A DNA stretch of 64,000 bases from positions 310,001 to 374,000 of the forward strand of contig NZ_JBQKUO010000003.1 of assembly GCF_052156635.1 (NCBI RefSeq), given 5' to 3'. The stretch is from Nitrospina sp052156635 (GTDB lineage Bacteria > Nitrospinota > Nitrospinia > Nitrospinales > Nitrospinaceae). Below are positions 36,620 through 46,052 of the stretch, one piece after another (the first letter of the stretch is position 1; each line of letters starts with the position of its first letter). The translations under genes and the position numbers were made by a program. The notes under the pieces are model-generated. The model made no database searches. It was not told the origin of the DNA and saw only the letters and a list, made by a program, of their open reading frames with translations.

Positions 36620-37564
36620 ATGCCAACCACCCTGGTGACCGGCGGCGCCGGATTTGTAGGATCGCACTTCTGCGACCTCCTTCTGGAAAAGGGACACGAC
36701 GTGGTGTGCCTCGACAACTTCATCACCGGGTCCCGCGACAACATCGCTCACATCTCCGATCCCCGGTTCCGGTTCATCGAGCAGGACATCACCGAACCGT
36801 TTTCGTACGACGGGCCGCTCGACTACGTGGCACACATGGCGTCGCCGGCCAGCCCCCCGGACTACTACGCGCACCCCATCGTGACACTCAAGTGCGGCTC
36901 CTACGGCACACACCACACGCTGGACCTGGCGCGGGAGAAAAACGCCGTTTACCTCACCACCTCCACCTCCGAGGTGTACGGCGATCCGCACGAGCATCCG
37001 CAGCCGGAAACCTACTGGGGTAACGTGAACCCCATCGGACCGCGCAGTGTGTACGACGAAGCCAAGCGGTACGCCGAAGCGCTGATCACCGCTTACCACC
37101 GCACGCACGGCATGGAGGTGCGTATCGTTCGCATCTTCAACACCTACGGGCCGCGCATGCGCCTGAACGACGGCCGGGCCATCCCCAACTTCATGCACCA
37201 GGCGCTGAACGGGCTGGACCTCACCGTATACGGGGACGGCACCCAGACCCGCAGTTTCTGCTTCGTTTCCGACCTGGTGGACGGCATTTTCCGCCTGATG
37301 ACGTCCTCCATCAACGAACCCGTCAACATCGGCAACCCCAAAGAAATGAGCCTTCTGGAGATGGCCCAGAAAATTTTGCAAGTCACCGGGAGCCAGAGTA
37401 AAATCGTCCACAAACCATTGCCGGAGGACGACCCCAAACTGCGGCGGCCCAACATCGACAAGGCCCGCCGGCTCCTGAACTGGGAACCCGGGGTCGATCT
37501 GGAAACGGGACTCCGGGCCACCCTGGATTATTTCAAGCAGCAGATGGAACCCCCGAAGTCATGA
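36620..37564 (+). CDS. UDP-glucuronate decarboxylase (UDP-xylose synthase type)
   Basis: Converts UDP-glucuronate to UDP-xylose, for surface polysaccharide. The 314-residue extended SDR has TGGAGFVGSHFCD, the family-specific HMASPASPPDYY, TSTSEVYGDP, the catalytic YDEAKRYAE and RIFNTYGPRM. Close relatives are dTDP-glucose dehydratases, but ASPASPP and the length favour the decarboxylase. It begins 9 bases after fmt and may be co-transcribed with it. Confidence 0.87.
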   Translation: MPTTLVTGGAGFVGSHFCDLLLEKGHDVVCLDNFITGSRDNIAHISDPRFRFIEQDITEPFSYDGPLDYVAHMASPASPPDYYAHPIVTLKCGSYGTHHTLDLAREKNAVYLTTSTSEVYGDPHEHPQPETYWGNVNPIGPRSVYDEAKRYAEALITAYHRTHGMEVRIVRIFNTYGPRMRLNDGRAIPNFMHQALNGLDLTVYGDGTQTRSFCFVSDLVDGIFRLMTSSINEPVNIGNPKEMSLLEMAQKILQVTGSQSKIVHKPLPEDDPKLRRPNIDKARRLLNWEPGVDLETGLRATLDYFKQQMEPPKS

Positions 37565-37574
37565 TGGCGCCCCT

Positions 37575-38279
37575 ATGGCAGACAACTCCACGTCCTCGTC
37601 CTCAATCAAGCATTGGCCCGAGGATGAACGTCCCCGCGAACGGCTCGTCCGTTACGGCGGGGACAAACTGTCCGATGCGCAGCTGCTCGGCATCCTGATC
37701 GGGTCGGGGGACCATCGATCGCAGAAAAACGCGGTGGACATCAGCCGCGACCTCCTGCATGAATTCGGGAATTTCCAAAGCATCGACCGCGCCTCGGTGA
37801 ACGAACTGTGCTCCGTTCCCGGCATCGGTGTGGCCAAGGCCGCACAGATCAAGGCCGCATTGGAAATCGGCAAGCGGCTGGCCGCACACAGCGTCGGCCA
37901 GCGGCAGAAAATGAATTCCTGCCAGTCGTTTGTGGATCTGTACGCACCTTTCCTGAAAAATCTCAGAAAGGAAATCGTCAAAGTCGTTCTTCTCAACCAG
38001 AAGCTGAACATCATCCGCGATCTCACCATCTCCGAGGGAAGCGTGGACGCCAGCATCGTGCATCCGCGGGAGGTGATGATCCCGGCCATCAAGGAATCTG
38101 CCGCGCGGATCGTTCTCATCCACAATCATCCCAGCGGCGACCCGACCCCCAGCCAGGCGGACATCGAGATCACCCACCGCGTTTCGAAAGCGGGCGAGAT
38201 CATCGGCATCCCGTTGATCGACCACATCATCATCGGCGGCTCGGAGTATTACAGTTTTTCTGAAGAAGGTTTATTGTAA
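37575..38279 (+). CDS. radC: RadC family JAB1/MPN-domain protein
   Basis: A 234-residue protein. The N-terminal UPF0758 helix-hairpin-helix region contains ERLVRYGGDKLSDAQLLGILIGSG-type sequence and a PGIGVAKAAQI hairpin. The C-terminal JAMM metal site is HNHPSGDPTPS with a following Asp. It was once linked to DNA repair, but its cellular function is not settled. It starts 10 bases after the UXS gene and lies 21 bases before gmhA. Confidence 0.92.
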   Translation: MADNSTSSSSIKHWPEDERPRERLVRYGGDKLSDAQLLGILIGSGDHRSQKNAVDISRDLLHEFGNFQSIDRASVNELCSVPGIGVAKAAQIKAALEIGKRLAAHSVGQRQKMNSCQSFVDLYAPFLKNLRKEIVKVVLLNQKLNIIRDLTISEGSVDASIVHPREVMIPAIKESAARIVLIHNHPSGDPTPSQADIEITHRVSKAGEIIGIPLIDHIIIGGSEYYSFSEEGLL

Positions 38280-38300
38280 GCGAGAATTCAAAGGAACCCC

Positions 38301-38861
38301 ATGGACCGGATCAAGGAATTTCTGAACGAAAGCGCGGATCTGAAACGCGAAGTCGCCAACACGCTGGCGCCGCAGATCCTCGAAGCGATCAATCACGTAC
38401 GCACCAGTTTCGAGAGCGGCGGCAAGTTGTTGCTCATGGGCAACGGCGGCAGTGCGGCGGACGCCCAGCACCTCGCGGCCGAGTTCATCGGCCGTTACAA
38501 GCGCGAGCGCAGTCCCATCCCCGCCATCGCGCTCACCGTCGATTCGTCCATCCTCACCTGCGTCGGCAACGACTACAGCTTCGACGACGTGTTCGTGCGG
38601 CAGGTGAAAGGCCTCGCCCGCAAGGAAGACGCAGTGATCGCCATCAGCACCAGTGGCAACTCCGGCAACGTGATCAAGGCGGTGGAAGCCGCAAAAGAAA
38701 TCGGCGCCGTCACCATCGGGTTTCTCGGAAAGGGCGGCGGCAAACTGAAAGACATGGTGGACCTGCCCATCGTCGTGCCGTCTGACGAAACCGCGCGCAT
38801 CCAGGAAGTGCACATCACCATCGGTCACATCCTCTGCGAAATCCTCGACCAGGAGTTCTAG
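38301..38861 (+). CDS. gmhA: Sedoheptulose-7-phosphate isomerase
   Basis: Makes D-glycero-D-manno-heptose 7-phosphate from sedoheptulose 7-phosphate, the first heptose step. The 186-residue SIS-domain protein has MGNGGSAADAQHLAAEF, STSGNSGNV and the C-terminal EVHITIGHILCEILD with the catalytic Glu and His. One base separates its stop from the hldE start. Confidence 0.95.
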   Translation: MDRIKEFLNESADLKREVANTLAPQILEAINHVRTSFESGGKLLLMGNGGSAADAQHLAAEFIGRYKRERSPIPAIALTVDSSILTCVGNDYSFDDVFVRQVKGLARKEDAVIAISTSGNSGNVIKAVEAAKEIGAVTIGFLGKGGGKLKDMVDLPIVVPSDETARIQEVHITIGHILCEILDQEF

Positions 38862-38862
38862 G

Positions 38863-40329
38863 ATGAAAACCAAATTCCAGCATCTGTTTGACGAAAAGAA
38901 GCGGGTCAAGATCCTCGTGGTGGGCGACCTCATTCTGGATGAATACATCTGGGGATCGGTCAGCCGCATCTCGCCGGAGGCGCCGGTGCCCATCCTGGAG
39001 AGCAAATCCGAAAACCTGGCGCTGGGCGGTGCGGCGAACGTGGCCAACAACCTCGTGGCGCTGGGGTGCGACGTGTACCTCGTCGGCGGTGTCGGCAAGG
39101 ACGAAAAAGGCGACAAGCTGCTGGAGCTCATCGGCAACCGCAACATCCACACCGACGGCATCTTCCGTTTCGTGCACCGGCCGACGACTTCCAAAATCCG
39201 CGTCATCGCGCACAACCAGCAGGTCCTGCGCATCGACAAGGAGGACAACCGGCCCATCCTGCCCGAGACGGAAAAAAAGATCATCAATTACATCAACGAA
39301 ACCGTGCCGAAGATGGATGGCGTGATCTGCTCCGATTACAACAAGGGCATCCTCACCGAAAAAGTGACGCACACCATCATGCACCGCGCCAAAAACGCGA
39401 AGAAGCACGTGGTGGTCGATCCCAAGGGGACCGATTTCAGCAAATACAAGGGATGCACGGTGATCACGCCGAACCAGCTGGAAGTGGAGCGCGTCGCACC
39501 GATCAAGATCGCAACGCAGGAAGACCTCGACCGCGCCGCCGAATACCTGATCTCGCTCGCAAAGGCGGAATCGATCCTCGTCACCCGCGGCAAGGAGGGA
39601 ATGATCCTCTATCGCAAGAAAAAGAAGCCGGTGGACATTCCCACCGTCGCGCGAGAGGTGTTCGACGTCACCGGTGCGGGCGACACGGTCATCAGCGTGT
39701 TCGGCATGTCGCTGTTCAGCGGCTTCACGTTTGAGGAAGCGGCGCGTCTGTCCAACATGGCGGCGGGCATCGTCGTCGGCAAGATCGGCACCGCCGTCGT
39801 CACGTTGAACGAGCTCAACCAGTTCCTGCAGGAAGACATGCTGCGGACGTCGCCGACCATCCTCGAAGTCGAGGAAGCGAAAAAGATCGTCAGCCTCGCC
39901 AAGAACATCGGCAAGAAGGTGGTGTTCACCAACGGCTGTTACGACCTCATCCACGGCGGGCACATCGAGTTTCTGCAGAAGTCGCGGCGCATGGGCGACA
40001 TCCTCATCCTCGGCCTCAACAGCGACGAATCGGTGAGCGCCATCAAGGGTCCGAACCGCCCCATCAAAACCCAGCAGGAGCGCGCAAATATTCTCTCCGC
40101 CCTGCAGGACGTGGACTACATCGTCATCTTCAACGAACAGACGCCGGAGAACCTGATCCGCGAACTGCGCCCGGACATTCTCGTCAAAGGCGACGACTAC
40201 AAGATCGACCAGGTGGTGGGACGCGAGATCGTGGAAAGCTACGGCGGCAAGGTGGCCCTCGTGCCCATCGTCAAGGGCCTGTCCACCACCAACACCCTCG
40301 ACCAGATCCTGCAGCACCACAAAAGCTGA
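38863..40329 (+). CDS. hldE: Bifunctional heptose-7-phosphate kinase / heptose-1-phosphate adenylyltransferase
   Basis: Performs the kinase and adenylyl-transfer steps of ADP-heptose synthesis. The 488-residue product has a PfkB-type kinase (1-325) with GGAANVANN and DVTGAGDTV. The nucleotidyltransferase (about 345-488) has FTNGCYDLIHGGHIEFL with the HxGH motif, and VKGDDY. The two-domain fusion is normal length. With gmhA and hldD, only the GmhB phosphatase is missing from the window. A terminator follows. Confidence 0.95.
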   Translation: MKTKFQHLFDEKKRVKILVVGDLILDEYIWGSVSRISPEAPVPILESKSENLALGGAANVANNLVALGCDVYLVGGVGKDEKGDKLLELIGNRNIHTDGIFRFVHRPTTSKIRVIAHNQQVLRIDKEDNRPILPETEKKIINYINETVPKMDGVICSDYNKGILTEKVTHTIMHRAKNAKKHVVVDPKGTDFSKYKGCTVITPNQLEVERVAPIKIATQEDLDRAAEYLISLAKAESILVTRGKEGMILYRKKKKPVDIPTVAREVFDVTGAGDTVISVFGMSLFSGFTFEEAARLSNMAAGIVVGKIGTAVVTLNELNQFLQEDMLRTSPTILEVEEAKKIVSLAKNIGKKVVFTNGCYDLIHGGHIEFLQKSRRMGDILILGLNSDESVSAIKGPNRPIKTQQERANILSALQDVDYIVIFNEQTPENLIRELRPDILVKGDDYKIDQVVGREIVESYGGKVALVPIVKGLSTTNTLDQILQHHKS

Positions 40330-40349
40330 CGCGCCATACGCACGCACGA

Positions 40350-40390
40350 AAAAAGGGCCCGGCTCGTTCGCCGGACCCTTTTTGTTTTTC
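40350..40390 (+). terminator. Intrinsic terminator after hldE
   Basis: AAAAAGGG-C-CCGGC and GCCGG-A-CCCTTTTT pair with a single C/A mismatch around a 6-nt loop (40350-40383), followed by more T residues. It is also positioned to stop transcription coming from elbB on the other strand. Confidence 0.85.
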
Positions 40391-40412
40391 ACGCAGACAA
40401 TGCGGCGTGCCG

Positions 40413-41078
40413 TCAGATCATCCTGATCAGTTCCTTCACCGTCTTTTCGATGCCTTCGGCCACCTCCGAAATGCTCTTGCCCAGCATGTACGCGGGGCTG
40501 GTGACGATTTTTGCCGCCTGGTCGATGACGATGTCTTCCACAGCGCAGTCCTGGTGCTTGCTTCCCATCGCCACGATCTTGCCGCTCGTGCCCTTGTCGT
40601 TGCCGATGGTGAGTGTCGGGTGCATGTCGGTGTTTTTGTAGATGCCCGCCATCACTGCCGGGGCAATGCACACTGCGCCCTGCGGTTTCTGCTTGTCCTT
40701 GAACTCGCGCACCAGCCGCTGGACTTCCGGATGCACCTTGCAGTTCTCGCCGTTCACCGCAAAATCGCACAGGTTCTTGGCCGCGCCGAAACCGCCGGGG
40801 AATATGATCGCGTCCAGGTCATCCGCCTTCACCGTGGCGATGTCCTTGATCTCGCCGCGTGCGATGCGCGCCGATTCCACCAGCACGTTGCGGCTTTCGC
40901 CTTTCGCCTCTTCCCCGGTGAGATGGTTGATGACGTGCATCTGGTCCACGTTCGGAGCCATGCACACCGCTTCCGCCCCGTTGCGGTCGATGGCCAGCAG
41001 GGTGATCACGGCTTCATGGATTTCCGATCCGTCGTAAACTCCGCACCCGGCCAGCACCACACCAATTCGCTTTTTCAT
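40413..41078 (-). CDS. elbB: ElbB-like DJ-1/PfpI superfamily protein
   Basis: A 221-residue member of the ElbB family (annotated as isoprenoid biosynthesis glyoxalase). It has VVLAGCGVYDGSEIHE, FPGGFGAAKNL, and CIAPAVMA, where the nucleophile-elbow Cys lies. The in vivo substrate is not settled. I chose ATG 41078 because GGAGGTG lies 6 bases upstream. The open frame extends further to 41174. It converges on the hldE operon. Confidence 0.88.
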   Translation of the reverse strand: MKKRIGVVLAGCGVYDGSEIHEAVITLLAIDRNGAEAVCMAPNVDQMHVINHLTGEEAKGESRNVLVESARIARGEIKDIATVKADDLDAIIFPGGFGAAKNLCDFAVNGENCKVHPEVQRLVREFKDKQKPQGAVCIAPAVMAGIYKNTDMHPTLTIGNDKGTSGKIVAMGSKHQDCAVEDIVIDQAAKIVTSPAYMLGKSISEVAEGIEKTVKELIRMI

Positions 41079-41259
41079 GATGGACACCTCCCCCTGGAGC
41101 CCCAGGTTGAATGATTGAAGATGGGTCGATGGTTCGTATTCTGATTTTTGCGAAAATTCTAGCACAAATGCCAAACGCCTTCCAAAATCCGTGTGCGCCC
41201 TTCCTCACCGCCAGAATCCCCACCCTGCTGTAAAAGAAAACAGGGCTTTTTGGTTTTAT

Positions 41260-41288
41260 TTGGGTCTGGAAGCCGGATGTACTAGAAT
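41260..41288 (+). promoter_or_regulatory. Candidate promoter upstream of the 41.4 kb gene
   Basis: TTGGGT and TAGAAT are 17 bases apart. The 41079-41405 gap also holds a short CCCTG/CAGGG stem (41223-41245) followed by T residues. It holds no gene that I can support. Confidence 0.35.
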
Positions 41289-41405
41289 GAGTTCAAATTC
41301 TTAAATCAACTCGGAACCCACAGGTTACAGAAACGGCGCGTCGGGTCTCATGCATTGCATCGCATGCGACGAACGCGGACCTTCTCGATTTTCATCAACG
41401 GATCC

Positions 41406-41894
41406 ATGACAGACACCCACACCGTAGAAACCAACATCAAGTATTCCATCGAAAAGAACGGCTACCCGGGGAAAACGGTGAAACTGCCGTTCAAGCCGGT
41501 CTACCAGAGCTGCAAGGACCACGGCACCGCGCTGAAGACCGTTCTGGCCAATTTGCAGGACGAACAGATCACCGGGCACATCGAAGGCGACTACATCGTG
41601 TTCCCGTCTCCCCACCGCAAAGAGGGGGTGGCGGAGCCGGAGGTCGAGCCGGCCGGAAATTCGTACACTCCGCCGGGGGGCGGTGCGGAGTCGTGGCTCG
41701 ACATGCTGAAGCGCATGCCCGGACTCAACAACCTGTCCAACCTCGAAGGCGAAATGCAGAAGGCCATGTCCCAGCTCACGCCGGAACAACTGCGCGAGGT
41801 CCAGGAACGCGTGAAAAACATGACGCCGGAAGAAAAACAGGCCATCATGAAATCGCTCGGCGACCTGTTCAAACCCAAACCCGGGCCGCGCTGA
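41406..41894 (+). CDS. Hypothetical protein
   Basis: A 162-residue cytosolic-looking protein I do not recognise. Residues 1-70 look like a small alpha/beta domain (TVETNIKYSIEKNGYPGKTV, then ITGHIEGDYIVF). A Gly/Pro linker leads to a helical C-terminal region (about 105-155) with two Leu/Glu-rich repeats, LTPEQLREVQERV and MTPEEKQAIMKSL. The start could be ATG 41406 or the in-frame ATG 41355; neither has a good Shine-Dalgarno sequence. It lies 50 bases before the next unknown gene. Confidence 0.6.
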   Translation: MTDTHTVETNIKYSIEKNGYPGKTVKLPFKPVYQSCKDHGTALKTVLANLQDEQITGHIEGDYIVFPSPHRKEGVAEPEVEPAGNSYTPPGGGAESWLDMLKRMPGLNNLSNLEGEMQKAMSQLTPEQLREVQERVKNMTPEEKQAIMKSLGDLFKPKPGPR

Positions 41895-41944
41895 AGCGTG
41901 TCCGTTCCTCTTTTATTATTAATGCCGAACTCAATCCCACATTC

Positions 41945-42808
41945 ATGCTGATCTTCGCCAAAGACATTTACGAAAGAAACCCGCGCGTTCAACGCGAGGC
42001 GGACCATCCGGAACTGGCAAAGTACATGGAATACCAGCGCCAACTGTTTCCCTACACCATCGTGCGCGCCGGGCTGGACCTCGCTTACAAGGAACTCGAC
42101 GACATTCTGAACTACGTCGAGAACGACCACCAGAAACCCGAAGGCTCGCAACGCGACTCGTATCCCGCGGACGTCCCCGCGTGGTACCGCGACCGCTTTC
42201 CATGGTCCGCGTCGTTTTTGAGCATGGAAGACATGCACAGCCTGATGGTGACGCTGATCCAGTCGCTCGACTCCTTCCGCACCTTCGAGCGCGGCACGAC
42301 GTACCAGTGGGTCATCCTCTACGATGCCACGCACAACATCGTGCGCGTGTACAACGACCTGTTGAAAACCAATCCCAACGGGGCACGCGACATCCGCCTG
42401 AGCCGCGAGGTGGAGGTGGACTTCGACGACTTCATCAACACCTACTGGCCGCACCTCGAGTTCATGATCCTGTCGAAACCCGATTACCCGCACCGGCGGC
42501 TGATGGAGCGCAACCACGAAATCGAGGAAGCCATCAAGGCGCAGCTGGCCGATGGTGCCTCGCCGTTGAAAGCGTTGGAGGACGCGGCGAAGCAGTACTC
42601 TTTCGCTCCGGGCACCCTGCCCCTTTTGCGACGCGATCCCGTTACCCCGGACGTCGCCATACTGGAAGAGGTGCCGATCGAGTCCAATCCCTACAACCCG
42701 ATTCAGGAACCGACACCCCCCGATGCGCCCATTCCAAACGTGCCGTGGGTCGAGGCCGAGTACGAGCTCAATTTTCTCAGCAACCGGGGCATGGCCACAA
42801 AAGAGTGA
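41945..42808 (+). CDS. Hypothetical protein
   Basis: A 287-residue soluble protein with no domain I recognise. It is rich in aromatic and acidic residues in the first 200 (ILYDATHNIVRVYNDLL, FDDFINTYWPHLEFMI), has a helical stretch (IEEAIKAQLADGA), and a Pro-rich C-terminal 50 (EPTPPDAPIPNVP). I chose ATG 41945 because the frame before it overlaps the preceding gene out of phase. The 220-base gap after it shows no clear element. Confidence 0.6.
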   Translation: MLIFAKDIYERNPRVQREADHPELAKYMEYQRQLFPYTIVRAGLDLAYKELDDILNYVENDHQKPEGSQRDSYPADVPAWYRDRFPWSASFLSMEDMHSLMVTLIQSLDSFRTFERGTTYQWVILYDATHNIVRVYNDLLKTNPNGARDIRLSREVEVDFDDFINTYWPHLEFMILSKPDYPHRRLMERNHEIEEAIKAQLADGASPLKALEDAAKQYSFAPGTLPLLRRDPVTPDVAILEEVPIESNPYNPIQEPTPPDAPIPNVPWVEAEYELNFLSNRGMATKE

Positions 42809-43028
42809 CCTCCGGTTCCAGGTTTTCATACAAACTCTGCGCCCCTCTCCTTTACCCAAAAAGGACAATCCTGTTCGTAAACCTGCTCCGACAAAAGCCG
42901 TGCTCCCGCCTTGTTTTCCCTTTCGGTTTTTATCAGACGTTACAGGCTAATTTTCTGAACTTGCCAGAAACGGCAAAATATTCATTTTTTGTGTTAACAT
43001 TTCGGAGTTCTTGAACCCCCGTACCGCC

Positions 43029-45092
43029 ATGCTGAAACCGACCCCTCTCCAAACCCGCATACGTATCCAGGGCACCGACGGCATCCGCCGCGAGGTGATG
43101 CTGTCCTCGCACCCTTCCATGAAGGGACTCACACCGCAGGAAGCGTTTCTTAAAAAAGGCGTCATCACCGACCTGTTCATGGAACAGTACGCCTACGCCC
43201 ACGTGCGGACGGTGTTGCAAGAGCGGCGGTCCTCCATGCGCCCGGTGTTTGCAGTGGCGTGGGACCCGCGCGATATCGAGGGCAAATTCAACGAGGCCGT
43301 GGTACGCGGCATCCGCAAGGCCGGAGGCGACGCGCACGTATTGGGCATCGCCCCGACGCCCCTGGTGCCGCTTTACATCCAATATGCGAATGCCGACGGC
43401 GGCTTCATGGTGACCGCTTCGCACAACCCCAAGGACCAGAACGGCATCAAGATATTTCTCGCGCACCGCGGCATGAAGCTGTTGCCCGAAAACGACATCG
43501 CTCTCACCGATGCCCTTCTGGACACGCCCTCGCTCGTCAACAAACCGTTGAAGGGAAAACGCGTCGACCGGCAGAAGGTGGCGACCAACCTGTTTCTCAA
43601 TTTTTCCCTCGATCCGGAAAACAGCTGGGTGGACAATGCCGGCCTCCTGAAAAACATCACACTGGTGGTGGACCCCGCCTGCGGTGCGTTGACGGGGGTG
43701 GCCGCCGCGGTGTTGAGTCGCGCCGGGTTCGGCAAGGTCATCGAGGTCAACACGCACATGGATGGCCACGTCAACGTGAACAGCGGCGTCGCCGACCTGG
43801 AAGGCCACCGTACGATCCCCCCCGGGGCCATCGCGGCCCGAAGCGGTGCGTTCCGAAAACACAAGGCGGTGGTCAAGCTGTTCCAGCTCGGCCGCAAACA
43901 TCGGGCCGAGATCATCAGCGGACAACGCCGAATCGCAGCCGCTGTGTTCGACGCCGACGGCGACCGCTTCTACCGGCTCGACTACGATCCGTTTACCGAC
44001 GACCTCACCGTGTCGAGCGGCGACGAGACGGCGTACCTGCAGGCGGCTTACCTGTCAGCCAGGGACCCGGACCGTTACCGGAACGCGGCATACATCCACA
44101 CCGTCGAAAGCGACCTCAACACCGGTGTGGCAGCGCAAAAACTGGGACTCAAACGCGAACTTTCTGCCGTCGGTGACAAGTGGATTCTGTACCGAATCGC
44201 AGGGATGATCGCCGCGGCGCGACTGAAACGGTTGAAGGGTCCGGCGAAGTTGGATTTGGCAAACCGTTTGAAGTCGATTCTGCAAGGCGTCTGCTTTGAC
44301 GTGGGGCAGTTCGACGCTTTGGAAAAAGAAATCGACCGGGTGAGTGTGGGCCTGCCCGAGACCGCCCTGTCCGTTCCGTTTGCGGTGGGGAGCGAAGAGA
44401 CGGGCCACAACATCACCCTTGGCTGGCTGGACACGCCACTTGGCCGGCGGGTCCCTGTCTTCTGCGGCAACGGGCTCAAAAGTGCGCTCAACACCTTCGC
44501 CGCTACGGAATCACTCCTGCAAAACAAACCCGCGAAGCGGTATTACTCCGTGCTCGCCAAACCGTTTCCTGCCGGGTTCAAGGCCACCCTCTACGCCTAT
44601 TATGTGAAGCAGGCGGAGTTTCACCACAATTCGCCTGCTTGGAAACAGGTGCTGGCGGTGATCCGCAAACAGGCCAAGCCGCTGGGCTTCACCTGCAAGA
44701 CGGTTCGTTTCAGTGAAGACCCGGACATGCTTTACGTGGCGATGGCCTCTGCCGACAGACGGGAGGCGGCGGTGTTTGTGCGCAATTCGGGCACGGAAAA
44801 CAAGATCGGCGTCAACCTGCGCGGCGCGAAGTCAAGCGCCAGAGCACTGAACACCCTGGGCGAGGCGGTCCTGCGCCTGCTCATGGGGTTGCTCAAGGAC
44901 AGCGCGCATCCGTTGTACGCGGTGGAACAGGACCTCCTTCAACGCATGCTGACAAAACCGCTGGCCGCGCCCAAAGCAAACGAAGACAGCCTCCAGCGCG
45001 TTCTTCGCGAGATGGGCAAGCAGGGCCTCACCCGCCTCACCCCCAAAGGATTCGTTTTAACGCCACGGGGGAAATGGTATATTGAGGGCTGA
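43029..45092 (+). CDS. Phosphohexomutase (phosphoglucomutase/phosphomannomutase family), long form
   Basis: Interconverts hexose 1- and 6-phosphates. The 687-residue product has the four-domain alpha-D-phosphohexomutase pattern. IQGTDGIRREV is near residue 18 and the phosphoserine loop is TASHNPKDQNG. The metal loop is DADGDRFYR, the sugar-specificity loop lies near GSEETGHN, and the phosphate-binding loop is RNSGTENKIG. It is 100-200 residues longer than usual, with extra segments in the middle and a C-terminal part (about 600-687). That part ends in a winged-helix-like sequence (LTPKGFVLTPRGKWYIEG). Substrate preference cannot be told. A neighbouring invertase suggests glucose phosphates. 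Confidence 0.83.
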   Translation: MLKPTPLQTRIRIQGTDGIRREVMLSSHPSMKGLTPQEAFLKKGVITDLFMEQYAYAHVRTVLQERRSSMRPVFAVAWDPRDIEGKFNEAVVRGIRKAGGDAHVLGIAPTPLVPLYIQYANADGGFMVTASHNPKDQNGIKIFLAHRGMKLLPENDIALTDALLDTPSLVNKPLKGKRVDRQKVATNLFLNFSLDPENSWVDNAGLLKNITLVVDPACGALTGVAAAVLSRAGFGKVIEVNTHMDGHVNVNSGVADLEGHRTIPPGAIAARSGAFRKHKAVVKLFQLGRKHRAEIISGQRRIAAAVFDADGDRFYRLDYDPFTDDLTVSSGDETAYLQAAYLSARDPDRYRNAAYIHTVESDLNTGVAAQKLGLKRELSAVGDKWILYRIAGMIAAARLKRLKGPAKLDLANRLKSILQGVCFDVGQFDALEKEIDRVSVGLPETALSVPFAVGSEETGHNITLGWLDTPLGRRVPVFCGNGLKSALNTFAATESLLQNKPAKRYYSVLAKPFPAGFKATLYAYYVKQAEFHHNSPAWKQVLAVIRKQAKPLGFTCKTVRFSEDPDMLYVAMASADRREAAVFVRNSGTENKIGVNLRGAKSSARALNTLGEAVLRLLMGLLKDSAHPLYAVEQDLLQRMLTKPLAAPKANEDSLQRVLREMGKQGLTRLTPKGFVLTPRGKWYIEG

Positions 45093-45130
45093 CTGTTTCA
45101 GCACACCCACCCGTAAGGCGAGCCCCCTCC

Positions 45131-45940
45131 ATGCGCAACCTCAACTCATTTTTCGATCACCTCGATGAATTCGAACACAAGGCGGTGTTCGACGGCATCG
45201 ATCGCGTTTGGGAACCGCTGACCCAACTCAAAACCTCCATTACGAACATCCTTGACCGCCTGCCTGATTCCGTCCACTGCATGCAGGGAATGGAAGGCAT
45301 GCAGTTGCTGCCGGCAAAATCGCTCAGCCGCTTTCCCGAACCCGCCGTGCTGGTGGAGCGCTGGATCGAATTTCAGGAACCCACCTACATACAACCGGCA
45401 CAGGTTTATTTCGGCGCGGGCACGGTGGTGGAACCGACCGCGGTCATCAAGGGCCCGGCCGTCATCGGCAACCACTGCGAAGTGCGGCAGGGCGCGTACC
45501 TGCGCGGCACCCTGCTTGCTGGCGATCACTGCGTGCTGGGTCACAACACGGAGATCAAGAACTCCATCCTCATGAACCACACCGAAGCCGGGCACTTCAA
45601 CTACATCGGCGACAGCATCGTCGGAAGCTACGTGAACCTCGGCGCGGGATCGAAGCTCGCCAACCTGCGCTTTCGTTCGCCGCAGGACAAAATCGACGTC
45701 GCTTTTCCGCCGATGACACTGGAACTCGACGGCGAGACCATCGAATCCGGCATGTCCAAGCTGGGAGGGGTCATCGGCGACCATGTGGAGATCGGGTGCA
45801 ACGCGGTGCTGTGTCCGGGTGTCCTCCTGGGCAAGCAGACCTGGGTGTATCCCAACATGACCGTGTCGCAGGGCTACTACCCTCCCGACAGCCTGCTGGC
45901 CTCGCGCGAGAACAAGGGCCGCACGCGCAAATCCACCTGA
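45131..45940 (+). CDS. Left-handed beta-helix (GlmU C-terminal-like) protein
   Basis: A 269-residue protein with an N-terminal helical region (1-90) and hexapeptide repeats (about 95-255: VYFGAGTVVEPTAVIKG, AVIGNHCEVRQGAYL). These resemble the acetyltransferase half of GlmU and related sugar nucleotidyltransferases. The segment SILMNHTEAGHFNYIGDSIV is like that half. The nucleotidyltransferase domain is absent. It may acetylate a sugar phosphate, or may be non-catalytic. It starts 38 bases after the phosphohexomutase gene. Confidence 0.75.
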   Translation: MRNLNSFFDHLDEFEHKAVFDGIDRVWEPLTQLKTSITNILDRLPDSVHCMQGMEGMQLLPAKSLSRFPEPAVLVERWIEFQEPTYIQPAQVYFGAGTVVEPTAVIKGPAVIGNHCEVRQGAYLRGTLLAGDHCVLGHNTEIKNSILMNHTEAGHFNYIGDSIVGSYVNLGAGSKLANLRFRSPQDKIDVAFPPMTLELDGETIESGMSKLGGVIGDHVEIGCNAVLCPGVLLGKQTWVYPNMTVSQGYYPPDSLLASRENKGRTRKST

Positions 45941-46052
45941 CCCCCTGCACCCTGCGCCTGCCCGTTGCGGCATGGATTTTCATGAAAGCCTTTTCTTTGT
46001 CCCGCGACTGCCTATACACTGTTCCCATCTGAATCCACTTATACGAAGGCAC

